64,000 nucleotides of DNA from Euclidia mi (GCA_944739405.2 OX123193.2:6332331-6396330), one strand, 5' to 3'. Shown: positions 23,660-34,345, counted from the stretch's first letter. A program made the numbers and translations. Notes: generated by a model not told the origin, from the letters alone.

Positions 23660-26436
23660 ACATAGATAAAGGTTTTTTGAGTGTAGTTGTAAACAACGAG
23701 GGCAACTCTCTGCCCTCATATTATATCCCGCGTCACGGCGTAGTTCGCGAAGATAAAACCTCTACTAAACTTCGTGTGGTTTTAGACGCTAGTTGTAAGA
23801 CTACATCGGGTCAGTCGATTAATGACATTTTGCATGCCGGCCCCAATCTACAGGGTGATTTATTTAACATCATAATAAAGTTTCGTCTTTTCCAAATCGC
23901 TCTGTCAGCTGATTGCCGCCAAATGTTTCTCAATATCGGCGTTCGCGAATCTGACCGTAGATTTCAACGGATCTTTTATCGTTTTGACAAGAAAGAACCT
24001 TTATCTGTGTATCAGTTCAATCGTGTTTGTTTTGGACTCAAGTCTAGCCCATATCACGCGTTACAAGTTGTTCGCCAGTCGATCGCTGATGAAGGCGATC
24101 ACTTTCCCGCCGCAGCGGCTGTTGCCACTTCCGCTTTGTACATGGATGACATTGCCTGTAGTGTCATATCCGCTCCGCTAGCAATTTCGCTTTGTGAAGA
24201 GCTTATTCAGCTTTTCAAGCGAGGCCAGTTTGATCTTGTCAAGTGGACAAGCAACTCTAAGGAGGTTCTCGCACGCATACCAGATTCTCATAAAGCTTCT
24301 CCAGACATTGAGTTTGAGAAGTCTGTACCGCATAAGGTTCTCGGTTTACGCTGGGACAAATCCTGCGATAGTTTTCGGTTTGACGTCTCACCACCAGATG
24401 ATAAGTGCACCAAACGCACTATGCTGTCCACAGTGGCTCGACTATGGGACATAATGGGTTTTGTGGCTCCCACAATTTTGTACGCCAAGCTCTTGATCAA
24501 AGAGCTTTGGCTATCAAAATGTGAGTGGGTTGAAACATCCCCTGACCATATTGTCGCCGCTTGGGGCCAGTTTTGTATTGAGCTTACCGCGCTCAATCAA
24601 GTTACTATTCCGCGTCATCTTGGGTTGGTAGATGGATGTACCATCAACTTAATAGGTTTCGCTGACGCCAGCGAGCGTGCTTACGGCGGAGTCGTATATC
24701 TGCAAGTCCGCATTGGTTCTAACTACTCGGTGCAGTTAGTTTGTGCCAAGTCTAAGGTCTCGCCCGTTAAAACCATTTCAGTTGCGAGACTGGAGTTGTG
24801 CGCGGCCCTTCTGCTGTCTCAGTTGCTCCGCAAGGTTCAAGACACAGTTTTGCCCCACTACCCCATTAATAAAATATACGCATTTTCCGACTCCAAAGTA
24901 GTGCTCGCTTGGATTCATTCTTCTCCTCATCGCTGGCAGACTTTTGTCGCCAACCGCGTTAGCAAATTGATTGAACTGGTTCCTGCTACTTGTTTCAATC
25001 ACGTCGCGGGTATTGAGAACCCCGCAGATTGCTTGTCTCGTGGTGTCACTCCACTTAATCTTCTGCATCATCCATTGTGGCATCGTGGACCTTCTTGGAT
25101 CTCCCATGATCCGTCAGAATGGCCCATGCAACTCTTTGACCACAGTGCAGAAGACGAAGATGTACCCGAACGAAAGTCTGTTTCTTATCCCGTGATTGCT
25201 GAGGTTGCGGGGTCTCCCATCTATGCACTCGCACTACGCATGTCTTTGTGGTCTAAGTTACTCCGCACTATCGTTTATGTCTGTAGGTTTCTTAAGCACC
25301 TACCTAATGAGACTTTTGTATCAAGTACTGATATCAAATTCGCAGAATGTAAGTTACTACGAGCTGTACAGGCTGTTCATTTTAGTAACGACATTCAAAA
25401 TTTAAAAGACAATGTACCTTGTTCTCCCACTATCCTTAGACTCAAGCCGTTTCTCGATGAACACGGCGTCATACGCGTTGGGGGTCGTCTGTCCAATTCG
25501 GATGAACCTTATAACTACAAACATCCTTGTATTCTGCCGCGACATGATCATGTTGTCGACCTTCTTGTTGATTTTTATCACAAGAAGCACCTCCATGCCG
25601 GTCCGGAGTTGCTTATGTCCTTACTTAGGCATAAGTATTGGATTTTAGCCGCTCGACGAATAATTCGTCACAGAATACATAAATGTAACGTCTGTTTCAA
25701 ATTTCGTCCGCGTCCGACTTTCCCTCCCATGGCCGATCTCCTTAGCCAGCGCGTCAACCAGGTTGCTAAAGCGTTTACACACACCGGCTGTGATTACGCA
25801 GGACCACTGCAGTATACGCCAGTGCGTGGTCGAGGTGTTAAAAGCCGTAAAGCCTGGCTATGTATTTTTACATGCTTAACGACGCGCGCTACGCATATTG
25901 AAGTTGCGACAGATTTAAGCACGGAGTCATTCCTGGCAACCCTTAAACGATTTCTCTCACGGCGCGGCCCTATACAGTGTTTGTACACGGATAACGGCAC
26001 TTGTTTTGTGAGCGCAAGCTCTTATTTACGCGACCTTTATAAGTTTCTCAGGGAACAATATCGTACTCGTCTTCAGGAAGGACTTTCCATAAATCATATT
26101 GACTGGAAGTTTATTCCACCAGCATCACCACATTTCGGTGGATGTTGGGAAAGCATGGTCAAAGTAATTAAAACGCATCTCTTCAAGGTTATAGGTCAAC
26201 AGATCCTCTCTTACGAAGAGCTTTTAACTGTCCTTGCACAAGTCGAGGCACTGATCAACTCGCGTCCGCTCACGGCATTGAGTAGTGACCCTGCAGAACC
26301 ATCCGCGTTAAGCCCTGCACATTTTTTGAACACAATGCCATTATCGTCATTTCCGGCTCTGGAAGCAGACTCTTCAAGCTTGCTCCAGAGACATACTCTG
26401 CTGGATAAACTCGTGCAGTCGTTCTGGCAGCGCTAG
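23632..26436 (+). pseudogene. BEL/Pao RT, RNase H and integrase
   Basis: RT motifs: PRHGVVREDKTSTKLRVVLD, ADCRQMFLNIGV and LYMDDIACS (YMDD box). RNase H: LIGFADASERAYGGVVYL, VARLELCAALLL and IYAFSDSKVVLAWIH. The integrase has an H2C2 zinc-binding part (HLHAGPELLMSLL then CNVCFKF) and a catalytic core with CDYAGPL, LYTDNGT and CWESMVK supplying the D, D and E. The frame stops at TAG 26434-26436, where the following codons (26440-26679) continue the same frame, so one residue codon has become a stop. All catalytic residues looked for are present. Confidence 0.95.
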
Positions 26437-26679
26437 CGTGTGAAATATCTCCACCAGCTTCAGGCTAGATCCAAGTGGAATAGTCCTGCATCCCCTATAC
26501 AGGAGGGTACGTTGGTCGTCATAATACATGATAATGCTCAGCCGCTTTCATGGCCGTTAGCCATCGTAGAGAAATTGCATACTTCCAAGGACGGTACAAC
26601 CCGCGTTGTTACCGTGAAAACCGCTAAAGGGAGTTACGTGCGCCCTATTGTACGTCTCTGTCCGCTTCCAACTCAGTGA
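26437..26679 (+). pseudogene. BEL/Pao pol C-terminal domain after nonsense codon
   Basis: This in-frame continuation of pol reads KYLHQLQARSKWN, then PLSWPLAIVEKLH and RVVTVKTAKGSYVRP. It is the domain that follows the integrase core in BEL/Pao elements. It is cut from the rest by the TAG at 26434. Confidence 0.88.
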
Positions 26680-26894
26680 GATCTAGCCTGAAGTTGGACC
26701 TACCTCTTAGTTTAAGTATTTAGTTTGTAGTTTTCGCTGTTATTGCGTTTGTAGTTCTCGCTAAAGTAGATTTAGATTAATTTTATTGTCATATCGCTGT
26801 CTTAGCCTATTGATGGGTTATGCGGTAGTACACCCAACGTAGCTAAGTTCAATTCTATTTCTTTTAAAGGCAACCCTCTAGGGCCGGGGGGATA
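26680..26894 (+). other. BEL/Pao 3' untranslated segment and polypurine tract
   Basis: Non-coding, ending in agggccggggggata directly before the 3' LTR. This is the expected place and composition of the plus-strand primer for reverse transcription. A clear tRNA primer site just after the 5' LTR was not recognised. Confidence 0.65.
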
Positions 26895-27441
26895 TGGTAG
26901 CGCCATCTACCTTTCCATCGAAACTAATCCCATCAACGTCAATGGTTGGTCGCTGCTTGGCCAATGCGAGCGATGCCTTTTGTTTCTATCCCTCTCTATC
27001 CCATTCCTAAGAAGGGGCACGCCTTTCGCGGATTGGTCGCGGCGATCGTCGATGCGAGAGACAGTCCAGAACAATCTAGAACTTTCGTATTCGCTAAATA
27101 CGTGTCGGCCATACCGTACCGCTCCGCGCCGCTCCCTTTATAATTATTACCGCTTATACAAAACCGCTCGCAAGTGGCAGTGATTTGTGTAGTGAAGTGA
27201 ATCAAGCAGCTTTAGCCCGAAACCACCAGGAGACTGCCCTTCTGAGACGAAGAAGATTGCCGTACAAGGTAAGTGCCCCCCATTCTTGGAATATCCTATA
27301 CCCACTCACAATCATCTCTCCCATTCCAATCCTACATCCTCTTCCCTTATCCTTTCTAGGCGAGCAGAACTCGCCCTAATACAGTCCATTTTCCTTCTCC
27401 AAATCGCCTAGAACCTACGGTTTCGGTGTATCGCCGAACCA
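26895..27441 (+). repeat. 3' LTR of BEL/Pao element
   Basis: 547 bp, same termini as the 5' LTR. It is followed by the CCTGT duplication at 27442-27446. Confidence 0.95.
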
Positions 27442-27770
27442 CCTGTAACGTCTCTTTGCAATAAAAAGGCTTTCTGGCACCAGTCTTAATCAGAGGAGGC
27501 AATTTGGTTCCGCCAGCTTAACTAAGGCTGCGGCTAAATAGTTTAATTAATATTATGATGACTTTGAATTAGCACTACATTGAGTGTTTTATAACGTGAT
27601 CGTCTGCTATGTCTGTGAATGTTTGCGCGTGTGTGTGCCCTTTTCAGTAATTTAATACTTGATTTGTTTCGAGTTTAAATACCTAGTAATTTTTTTTGCA
27701 TATGACGAAAACCCTGTGGCTACTGGCAACGAAGCCAACCATTTGGCAACGTTGCCGGAGGATGAAGCAG

Positions 27771-27816
27771 TGGTGGCCATGATCAGCTCCGAATTAAGGA
27801 AAGCAAAGAATTTAAA
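27771..27816 (+). CDS. Calx: Calx exon (end of regulatory loop), start uncertain
   Basis: The last codons read RIKESKEFK and stop exactly at a strong donor (aaa|gtgagt, 27817). The next exon begins in phase 0 with NTVDK. In NCX proteins this segment is E-S-x-E-F-K-N-T-V-D-K, at the end of the second Ca2+-binding domain of the cytoplasmic loop, so the join fits. The exon start is a guess: this frame has a TGA at 27763-27765, so the acceptor must be after it, and the nearest AGs are in gaagcag at 27764-27770. That acceptor lacks an adjacent pyrimidine tract; the poly-T is 70 bp upstream. A competing open frame (27709-27816) ending KAKNL does not join the next exon in frame. Confidence 0.6.
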
Positions 27817-29925
27817 GTGAGTTAATATTTGTAACCTTTTGGCTTTTTGCATATAGGTTTCAAGATTTTGGAGACTAGGGTTTGATATACTTAGGCCTCG
27901 TTTTGTGTGGACTGTTAAAACTCATCAGTCTTCAGCGCTCGTGTGAATAATGCAATTTATGCAAAATAATAATAGTTAAGCAGATAAACCTTAAAAACAT
28001 ATGCACCCCTTTCGTCAATGACAGCCGCGGGACAAAGGTTGTCAAGGAGATGTCAATGAGACATGAATACTCAAAAATAAAATAAAACACGAACCGCAAA
28101 AAAAATGCATTCCAGGAGACAATAGAAAAGCCCATAAAATCGTTCATACCACATATCTTTTATGCAAATAATTAACCCGTCGTGATAAGGGAATATATGA
28201 ATCTAGTAGGATTCGTACCACTCAAAAATAATTGAATGTTATCAGTTTATTTACGACGAATAAACTGCGTGACGTGAAAATACATGCCCGCTCTAATAAA
28301 GTGAAATAGGCACTTATGAAGTTTAAAGAGCTAATGAATGAAAGGAATCACAATAATTTCTCAGACATACTCGTACTTGTCCAGTAATTTTTAAGTAATT
28401 GTATCAATCAATGGAAAAGAAATATCTGCCACAATGTTTTTTTTTTTTTGATTATGCAAATGTAATCCCAAAGTCTTGAAAGTGGCTTAAACGTTATAAA
28501 TGAAAAGTCTATACAAAGGTTTGAAAAGGATTTCTAGCCAACGAAAAATCAAATAGATTAAATAAAAAGAACCAGAATTCCGATTTAATACGCTTCATTA
28601 GCATTTAAGTATTTCAAGCGTAGTCGGCACTTTTGAATACCCGTTTCAATTCTCAAGGGCGAAAGAGGAATTGACTTTTAATATTTGCAAATTCTCTATT
28701 ACCTGAATAACGGTTGTTTAATGGGTTATGTGGTAATAACTGGGTGTTGGAATTCAAGGTATAGATAATGAAAATGTGCGATCGTTTTTATTTTATATGT
28801 TTAACGACGTTTTGTGGCCGTACCTTGATATAAACGTATTATACTTAATATTTATTTCTCCAGTAAAGAATATTTTATAGAATCCTATATACATAGTTCA
28901 TGTTTGTGTCGATTTTAATTTTTTTGTTAGAGGAATGTCATGACGATTTCTAATAATAATTTGTGTTTTATACCTTTTAATTCTAAGGACACTACTATAC
29001 TATTTATTCCTTAGTAACTATTAAAATAAATATGTGTTTAATTTGTCTTAAATTTCAATTGGTGCATACCTATTGCCTATTTTATTTTTTTGCATATTTT
29101 CATTTTGTTACACCTTCTTAAGTTGGTTTGTTTATTTTTTACGCTTTCACGCCTTAACTACTCAACCGGTCACCGTGAAACTTTCCCTACACTTTATCAG
29201 AGGTACAGAAAAGGATATAGGGTGGGTACCTGCCATCCAGTTTGCAAAGCCGCAGGCAAACGCTGCACGCTGGTATTTTGTGTTTTATGCCGTGTATCAT
29301 ATTTGCTGCATGACTCAATAAAAGCTACACCAAATATACAACAATCACACTTCTAGCATCTCTCTCTAGGGAGCATCCTTTCCAAATGGTGTGTGAGCGG
29401 ATTGCTAGTCGAAAATTTCGCACCTTTTAAAAAAGACACTTATAGCTTAATCAAAAACACTATACACATAACCTTGACTAGTAACTATTTGCTAAAAAAT
29501 ACATTAAATATTACCAGCACCGTTTGCAAGTAAAAATCTCTAATTCAATTTGTGTGCAAAATATTGGTCTTGTTAACATTCTGACCTTGAAACTTCGGAG
29601 GAATAAAATCCATAAACACTCAATCGCAATACAGGCAGTCAAGTTACCAATCAAGCAAACTTTGTTAAATTCGTCCAGCAACTTTGATTATTGAGAAACA
29701 GAAAAACCAATATCTGTAAGTGCGTACATGCGTATACGCCTACATCTCTACGCGCGTGTATATATGAGTATACGAGCGTGCTTGCGTGTTTACGTGCGAC
29801 CAAGTGTGTTTGTGTGCGTGCATGTGTGTGAGTAATACAACTTTGTCTTCTGGCTTTGTAAGCCAACTGGGCAACCAAGTACTCCATCGCTAAAACCGCT
29901 AGTCATCCGTATGTTTTTGTTTCAG
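27817..29925 (+). other. Calx intron
   Basis: AT-rich, no mobile element recognised. The last 200 bp contain a tract of alternating purine and pyrimidine bases (29722-29832), then a short pyrimidine stretch (gtttttgtttcag) at the acceptor. Confidence 0.6.
29722..29832. repeat. Alternating purine/pyrimidine tract
   Basis: Long stretches of alternating purine and pyrimidine, such as gtgcgtacatgcgtatacgc and gtgtgtttgtgtgcgtgcat. Such DNA can adopt Z-form and is prone to length change. It lies 94 bp before the Calx exon at 29926. Confidence 0.75.
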
Positions 29926-30025
29926 AACACGGTAGACAAACTAGTACAAAGAGCAAACGCATCAATTATCATAGGCACCTCCTCATGGAAGGAACAGTTC
30001 TCGGCAGCACTGACCGCTAATTCAG
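29926..30025 (+). CDS. Calx: Calx exon (loop to membrane domain)
   Basis: The exon starts after tttcag and ends before gtaag, phase 0 to phase 1. It reads NTVDKLVQRANASIII then GTSSWKEQFSAALTANSG. The TVDKL...GTSSWKEQF signature is diagnostic of Na+/Ca2+ exchangers of the NCX/Calx type at the end of the large cytoplasmic loop. No disruption is seen. Confidence 0.95.
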
Positions 30026-30539
30026 GTAAGCCACATTTTCAACTAGCTCTTAGCTGAAAATAAGTTTCTTAACGCCTACATTTTTCTTGCTGGGATTACT
30101 ACTAAATTTTTTAATAAGATGAAGATTAGTGGGATAAAAAAAGCTGCTATGAAAAGGTAAACCCTTTTAAGATTTCCCTGTTTCTATGAAACTGAGCTAT
30201 GTTAACTTGTTGTTGTTGTTGAACTGTTTCTATGTTACTCAAAATTTTTATGGTCACTGTATTTTTGACTAACTCTTATGTTTTCGTCAACATTTTTATT
30301 CTATAAATAATAATTAGAAATACAGACCACTACTAACCAATTTTAAAAAGGAGGTGGTTCTCAATATGTCTACATTGCTTTACGTGTTACCATTTTTGGT
30401 ATTTCTTATGTAGCCCAGTTTAAATTTGATCAAGATCTGATGAGTAGTTTTTGAGTTATTCCTAATGAAGCGTGTTTTGGTTTTTATACTTTAAAGAGCT
30501 TTTGAAGTCGTTTTTTATGCAGTTTTGTTATGTACATTA

Positions 30540-30670
30540 TATTGTTGCTATCATCATGTCAGGCTAAAGACGTCCACTGCTATATAAGGCCCATTGTTAG
30601 CGACCACGACTCAGCGCCGTAGATCATCACTGGCAACACACACTGGTCAAAGAATTTCGTCTTGAGACAC
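30540..30670 (+). repeat. Degraded LINE/SINE fragment in intron
   Basis: Contains gacgtccactgctatataag and agcgccgtagatcatcactg, which resemble parts of lepidopteran non-LTR elements. Too short and too degraded to classify. Confidence 0.35.
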
Positions 30671-30722
30671 TGCGGGACATTATTAAGTATATTGTTGCTG
30701 TATTTGAAAATAATTGCTGCAG

Positions 30723-30821
30723 GTTCAGACGACCCTGACGAGCCTCCTTCGTGCTTCGACTACGTGTTGCACATCGTCACGCTCTTCTGGAAGATAGTGT
30801 TTGCTCTCATACCGCCTACAG
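30723..30821 (+). CDS. Calx: Calx exon (membrane-entry region)
   Basis: The exon is bounded by ctgcag and gtgagt, phase 1 to phase 1. It reads SDDPDEPPSCFDYVLHIVTL then FWKIVFALIPPT. The acidic stretch followed by PSCFDYV-H--TLFWK--FA--PPT is the NCX segment that leads from the loop into the first transmembrane helix of the C-terminal half. It is intact. Confidence 0.96.
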
Positions 30822-31714
30822 GTGAGTCTTACTTATTACCATAGTACCTCACGGCCACGTGATGATGTGCTTTAGTATGTGTTATAAATAGGCAGGGACA
30901 ACTGAAACTGTAGTAAGTATTTTAAACTACATACAAACGGCCGGCACCCGCGTTATACCTACACGCCGCGGACGCAGTACCTAGTGCATACCGAGCTCTA
31001 GGCGATTTAGCACACAGTTACACACTAAGTACTAACGGCCATTTTCAATATTCGATCCATACATGGATTTTGAGATTCGAAATTCGTGTTTGACATATTT
31101 TGTATGGAGCTTATGTCAAAAACGAATGTAAAATCTACAGATCTATCTATAGTTCGAATATTGAATTCCGTAGTAAGTGAGTAGATACAAACTCCTCCCA
31201 CAAGTCTAGACGTGGCCGTGAGTTGCCTCCACGAGTCGAAAATAAAATGAGTTATTGCGCTTATCTGTTAAACATTTTTCAGCAAAATACTGAGAAATTT
31301 TTAACAGTTAAGCGCATGTTTTGATGCCATCGATTTTAGTCAAAATTACACACACAAATACGTAAGTCAACTTATTTTAATCAACACAAATCATCACAGT
31401 GATCTTGGAATCAGTATTTGTGGTCGCTATTTGACATTAGCATGAGTAAATTAATGTGTACGTAGGTGATATAATGCCCCTTTAGGTGGCTATTATTGCG
31501 GCCATTAAAAGCAATGCAGAGACTGTAATGTGAGTGTGATTCAGTAATAATGATGTTTAAGTAAATATTAATATTGTTAGGCTTAATTGCGTAGTGCAAC
31601 CATGTGGTAAATGAAGAATTCAGAGGAATGAAACCAAACGTTCCTGTTTGAGGTAGGCAATACAAGTCCTCGGAAAAAAAGGCCAACGACACTACGTTCT
31701 TCTTATGATAAACT

Positions 31715-31912
31715 TGGCATCCACGCAGCTAAGCCCGCACATTTTTTCAATTTATCTTTTTCTGCTCGATACCGTGGGAATTTCCGGAAATCTCTTCTTA
31801 GTGCACCCGTATGGTCTCTAAGAAACACACATGCCAAATTTTAGCTTCCTGCGCCTAATAATTTTGGCTGTAGCTGGTCTGTCAGTAACGTAAGGATTTT
31901 ATATATACAGAT
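31715..31912 (+). repeat. Family C retroelement tail, copy 2
   Basis: Same order as the copies at 8545 and 32831: cgcagctaagcccgcac, pyrimidine run, taccgtgggaatttccgg, catgccaaattttagcttcc and gtaaggattttatatata. Confidence 0.7.
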
Positions 31913-32036
31913 AAATAGACGAAATGAGGTTAGCTCCCGGGGGTTGCTTCAACTTGCGCTACCTATGAAAAAATTCGTGATTTTTCCCTATGTAGCGCTC
32001 ATAGCATGAGCAATTCGTAATAGATCGGCAAAGTTA

Positions 32037-32138
32037 CGTACCGTTGCAGATATCACTAGTTGGGTGGATGACCGCTTGTGAGGAATACATCACAAGCGGT
32101 CATCCACCCAACCAGTGATAGGTATCTGCAACGGTACG
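32037..32138. repeat. Hairpin 1 of a twin palindrome
   Basis: The left arm from 32037 (cgtaccgttgcagata onward) pairs with the right arm ending at 32138. The arms are about 47 nt with one 3-nt gap and one mismatch. The loop is about 8 nt (ggaataca). The inner arms (gggtggatgaccgcttgtga and its complement) match perfectly. Confidence 0.93.
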
Positions 32139-32229
32139 AGCAATTAAATAGCCCTCTGAAGCACTGCAGCGCTCTGTAAGAAATATCTTACAGAGCGCTA
32201 CAGTGCTTCAGAGGGCTATTTAATTGCTC
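32138..32229. repeat. Hairpin 2 of a twin palindrome
   Basis: It starts at the base where hairpin 1 ends. The left arm (gagcaattaaatagccctct onward) pairs with the right arm ending at 32229. The arms are about 43 nt with one mismatch and a 6-nt loop (aaatat). The right arm's outer 14 bp contain the stop and last codons of the minus-strand frame at 32216-32446. Confidence 0.93.
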
Positions 32230-32446
32230 TAAGCCAACTTCCTGGTTCTTGTCTCATCTTTAATCTATGTTGAAAGTCTTTGGGCGGACAATAAACTCCG
32301 ACAACAGAGTTGACCATAAACTCATATGAAAAAGAAAAGTAATGATACAACAAAGGCATTGGCGGTGGACGCAACGTCCACAAACGCTGCCAGATGCTAT
32401 CGACGCGGGCTGAATCTGCCGGCAGTCCACCGGTCTTCAAAACCAT
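32216..32446 (-). pseudogene. Unidentified coding remnant ending in a hairpin
   Basis: A 76-codon minus-strand frame ends AIK-stop inside hairpin 2. It contains SIWQRLWTLRPPPMPLLYHY, then FMVNSVVGVYCPPKDF. Alternating hydrophobic and polar residues suggest beta-strands, and the composition looks like real protein rather than chance. An in-frame TGA lies 12 bases upstream of the ATG, so it is probably the C-terminal end of a longer broken gene. I do not recognise the family. A capsid-like protein of a small DNA virus with hairpin ends is one hypothesis, based only on architecture. Confidence 0.45.
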
Positions 32447-32830
32447 CTTTGAGTTAAATCAACTCAACTTTAAGTAATGGAATAAGCCTCGCCACAAGGA
32501 ATTTGCCACCATGCCACCACAAATTATCGAAAAGATAAAAGCCCAATATTTTTATTTACCGTAAAAACCAGCTACTAGAAATCTAGCAACTATTAATAAA
32601 ATTATAAACCTTCCTCTACTTTATTAAATTAGACACGGACAGTGATAGTACTATCATTGCATCTGTACGGATAAACTTGTTACGAAAGTTTTTGGGTAAC
32701 TAAACACGTTCCTCTTTTGGCATCATGCCAGTAGCTCGCTCATTTCACACAAATGTTACTACCAGAGCAAAGCGGCGGAGAATACGCTACAATTGTAATG
32801 CTTGCTTGTAATTTTTATGAAAGACTAGAG

Positions 32831-33032
32831 GACGCCAGCAGCTACGCCTGCATTATTTTTTTTAATTCACCCGTTTTGGCCGATCCCGTGGGAATTTCGG
32901 GTAATCCCTTCTTAGTGCACCCCTACGGTCCCCAAGGAACATACATGCCAAATTTCAGCTTCCTGCGCTCAATAGTGTCGGCTGTAACGTGTCTGTCAGT
33001 CAGTCAGTAACGCAAGGATTTTATATATTAAG
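32831..33032 (+). repeat. Family C retroelement tail, copy 3
   Basis: Runs from cgccagcagctacgcctgca through atcccgtgggaatttcgg and catgccaaatttcagcttcc to cgcaaggattttatatatta. It is in the same orientation as copy 2, so the twin hairpins lie between two direct repeats about 1.1 kb apart. Confidence 0.75.
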
Positions 33033-33694
33033 ATATTATGAAATTTCTATTCAAAACTTAAGCAGTGCAACTGGGAAATAGCAGAAGAATGCGGTCTAAA
33101 ATATTTTAGTAAAGGACACACAAGTGCTTGAGCAAATTATTTACATACCTACTATTCGCTAACGAAATCGGCTTAGTTATGTAAAAAATATACTATTAAG
33201 TTGAAGCACAGAAAACAAAAAAAAATGTGAAGAACTTGTAGAGACTGATTTTCATCAGGTCTTTGCCTGTTCTACGGAAGAGCAACCATTTTTCAACACG
33301 TAGATCACACGTAATAGGAAATAAACCGAGCACACAGTAATACCAAGTAAATGGCCAATAACTCGATCTTCGTCATACCCCTTCAAACAACTCAGAACAC
33401 TGTGATAGGTTGCATGATGTTATCATAAAATCTTATGCTGCGATGGTAACGACGGCAGTGCTTAATATTTACATTGTCCTATATTGACAACTTCCAGTTT
33501 ATGCTAATACTATTTTCGGGTTGGAAAAGAGTGTTATTGTCTAAGTACATAGTTATAAGCATCGGTACGACACAAACATACTGTTACAGAATAACGTGAC
33601 ACCGTGTAACTAAAATATAAATATATGTAAGAGACTAGCCCAAACAAACTTTGAGGTGGACATCATACAGATGCTAAGGTCAGCTAATAAAAAA

Positions 33695-33900
33695 AAATCA
33701 CCGATAATTTAGAGAGGGGTTTTGAAAGAACCTACTTCTATTTTCCGTCTCCCTCATCCCGCTCCGCTTCCAACTCCTTTTCACATCCCAAAGACCGCCA
33801 GTTTCTGACTCATCTAGTATTGAGGATGTACAAGTGCGGTGGTAATCGCTTTCACCATCATCCACTATTAGGCAATCCGAAGGGTCGTTTGCCACCTATA
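33695..33900 (+). repeat. Family D SINE, truncated
   Basis: Contains ccctcatcccgctccgcttc and, after an unrelated stretch, ttaggcaatccgaagggtcg and gtttgccacctat. These resemble the middle and end of the fuller copy at 53340-53642. Confidence 0.5.
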
Positions 33901-34013
33901 ACATATACCTAAAAAAACATTGGTGAAAGGTCATTACGTACCTTACACTTAGCCATACACAGTAAAATGTACATTTATTCTATTCCATCGATTAACTTAT
34001 CATCGTTCTCCAG

Positions 34014-34172
34014 ACATCGGCGGCGGCTACGTTTGCTTCGTGGTGTCGATCGTGTGCATCGGCCTGGTGACGGCCGTCATCGGCGACGTGGCGTCTCACT
34101 TCGGGTGCACCCTCGGCATCAAGGACTCCGTCACTGCTATCGTGTTCGTTGCGCTGGGGACTAGCATACCAG
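34014..34172 (+). CDS. Calx: Calx exon (alpha-2 region, first part)
   Basis: The exon lies between ctccag and gtaagc, phase 1 to phase 1, and all 52 codons are open. It reads DIGGGYVCFVVSIVCIGL, then VTAVIGDVASHFGCTLG, IKDSVTAIVFVALGTSIP. The VIGD-ASHFGCT-G-KDSVTA--FVALGTS-P pattern is the start of the alpha-2 repeat that lines the ion pathway of NCX exchangers. The acidic Asp and the SHFGCT segment are conserved. GC content is far above that of the flanking introns, as expected for conserved coding sequence. Confidence 0.97.
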
Positions 34173-34224
34173 GTAAGCGGACATGACTTGGATATTTCGG
34201 AATCCATGTTTAGACACTTGTGTG

Positions 34225-34345
34225 GTTTAAACGGCCGCATCACCGCTTGGCACTGCTTCGAGACATCACTTAGAAGTTAAAGTATCCTTGTTTAGCCGAT
34301 GGTGAGGATTAAGCGGTTGCTTCACCGCTTGGCACTACGTCAATG
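34225..34345 (+). repeat. Family B SINE pieces
   Basis: Two partial copies of the tRNA-like head (aaacggccgcatcaccgctt, then agcggttgcttcaccgcttg) follow each other. They look like two truncated or recombined SINE insertions. Confidence 0.5.

Larger units (their letters stand above)
20491..27441 (+). mobile_element. BEL/Pao LTR retrotransposon, full length, inactive
   Basis: Two LTRs start with TG and end with CA and flank gag, protease, RT, RNase H and integrase in the BEL/Pao order. The element is 6.95 kb and lies between CCTGT duplications. From 21373 to 26679 all domains except 21457 to about 22527 lie in one frame. The ancestral element therefore had a single gag-pol frame, now broken by two frameshifts and two stops. 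It lies just upstream of the first recognised Calx exon, in the same orientation. Confidence 0.95.
30822..34013 (+). other. Calx intron with nested repeats
   Basis: This 3.2-kb intron holds two family C tails (31715-31912, 32831-33032), two abutting hairpins (32037-32229), a minus-strand coding remnant (32216-32446) and a piece of a family D SINE (about 33695-33900). The rest is AT-rich with no recognised content. Confidence 0.6.
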
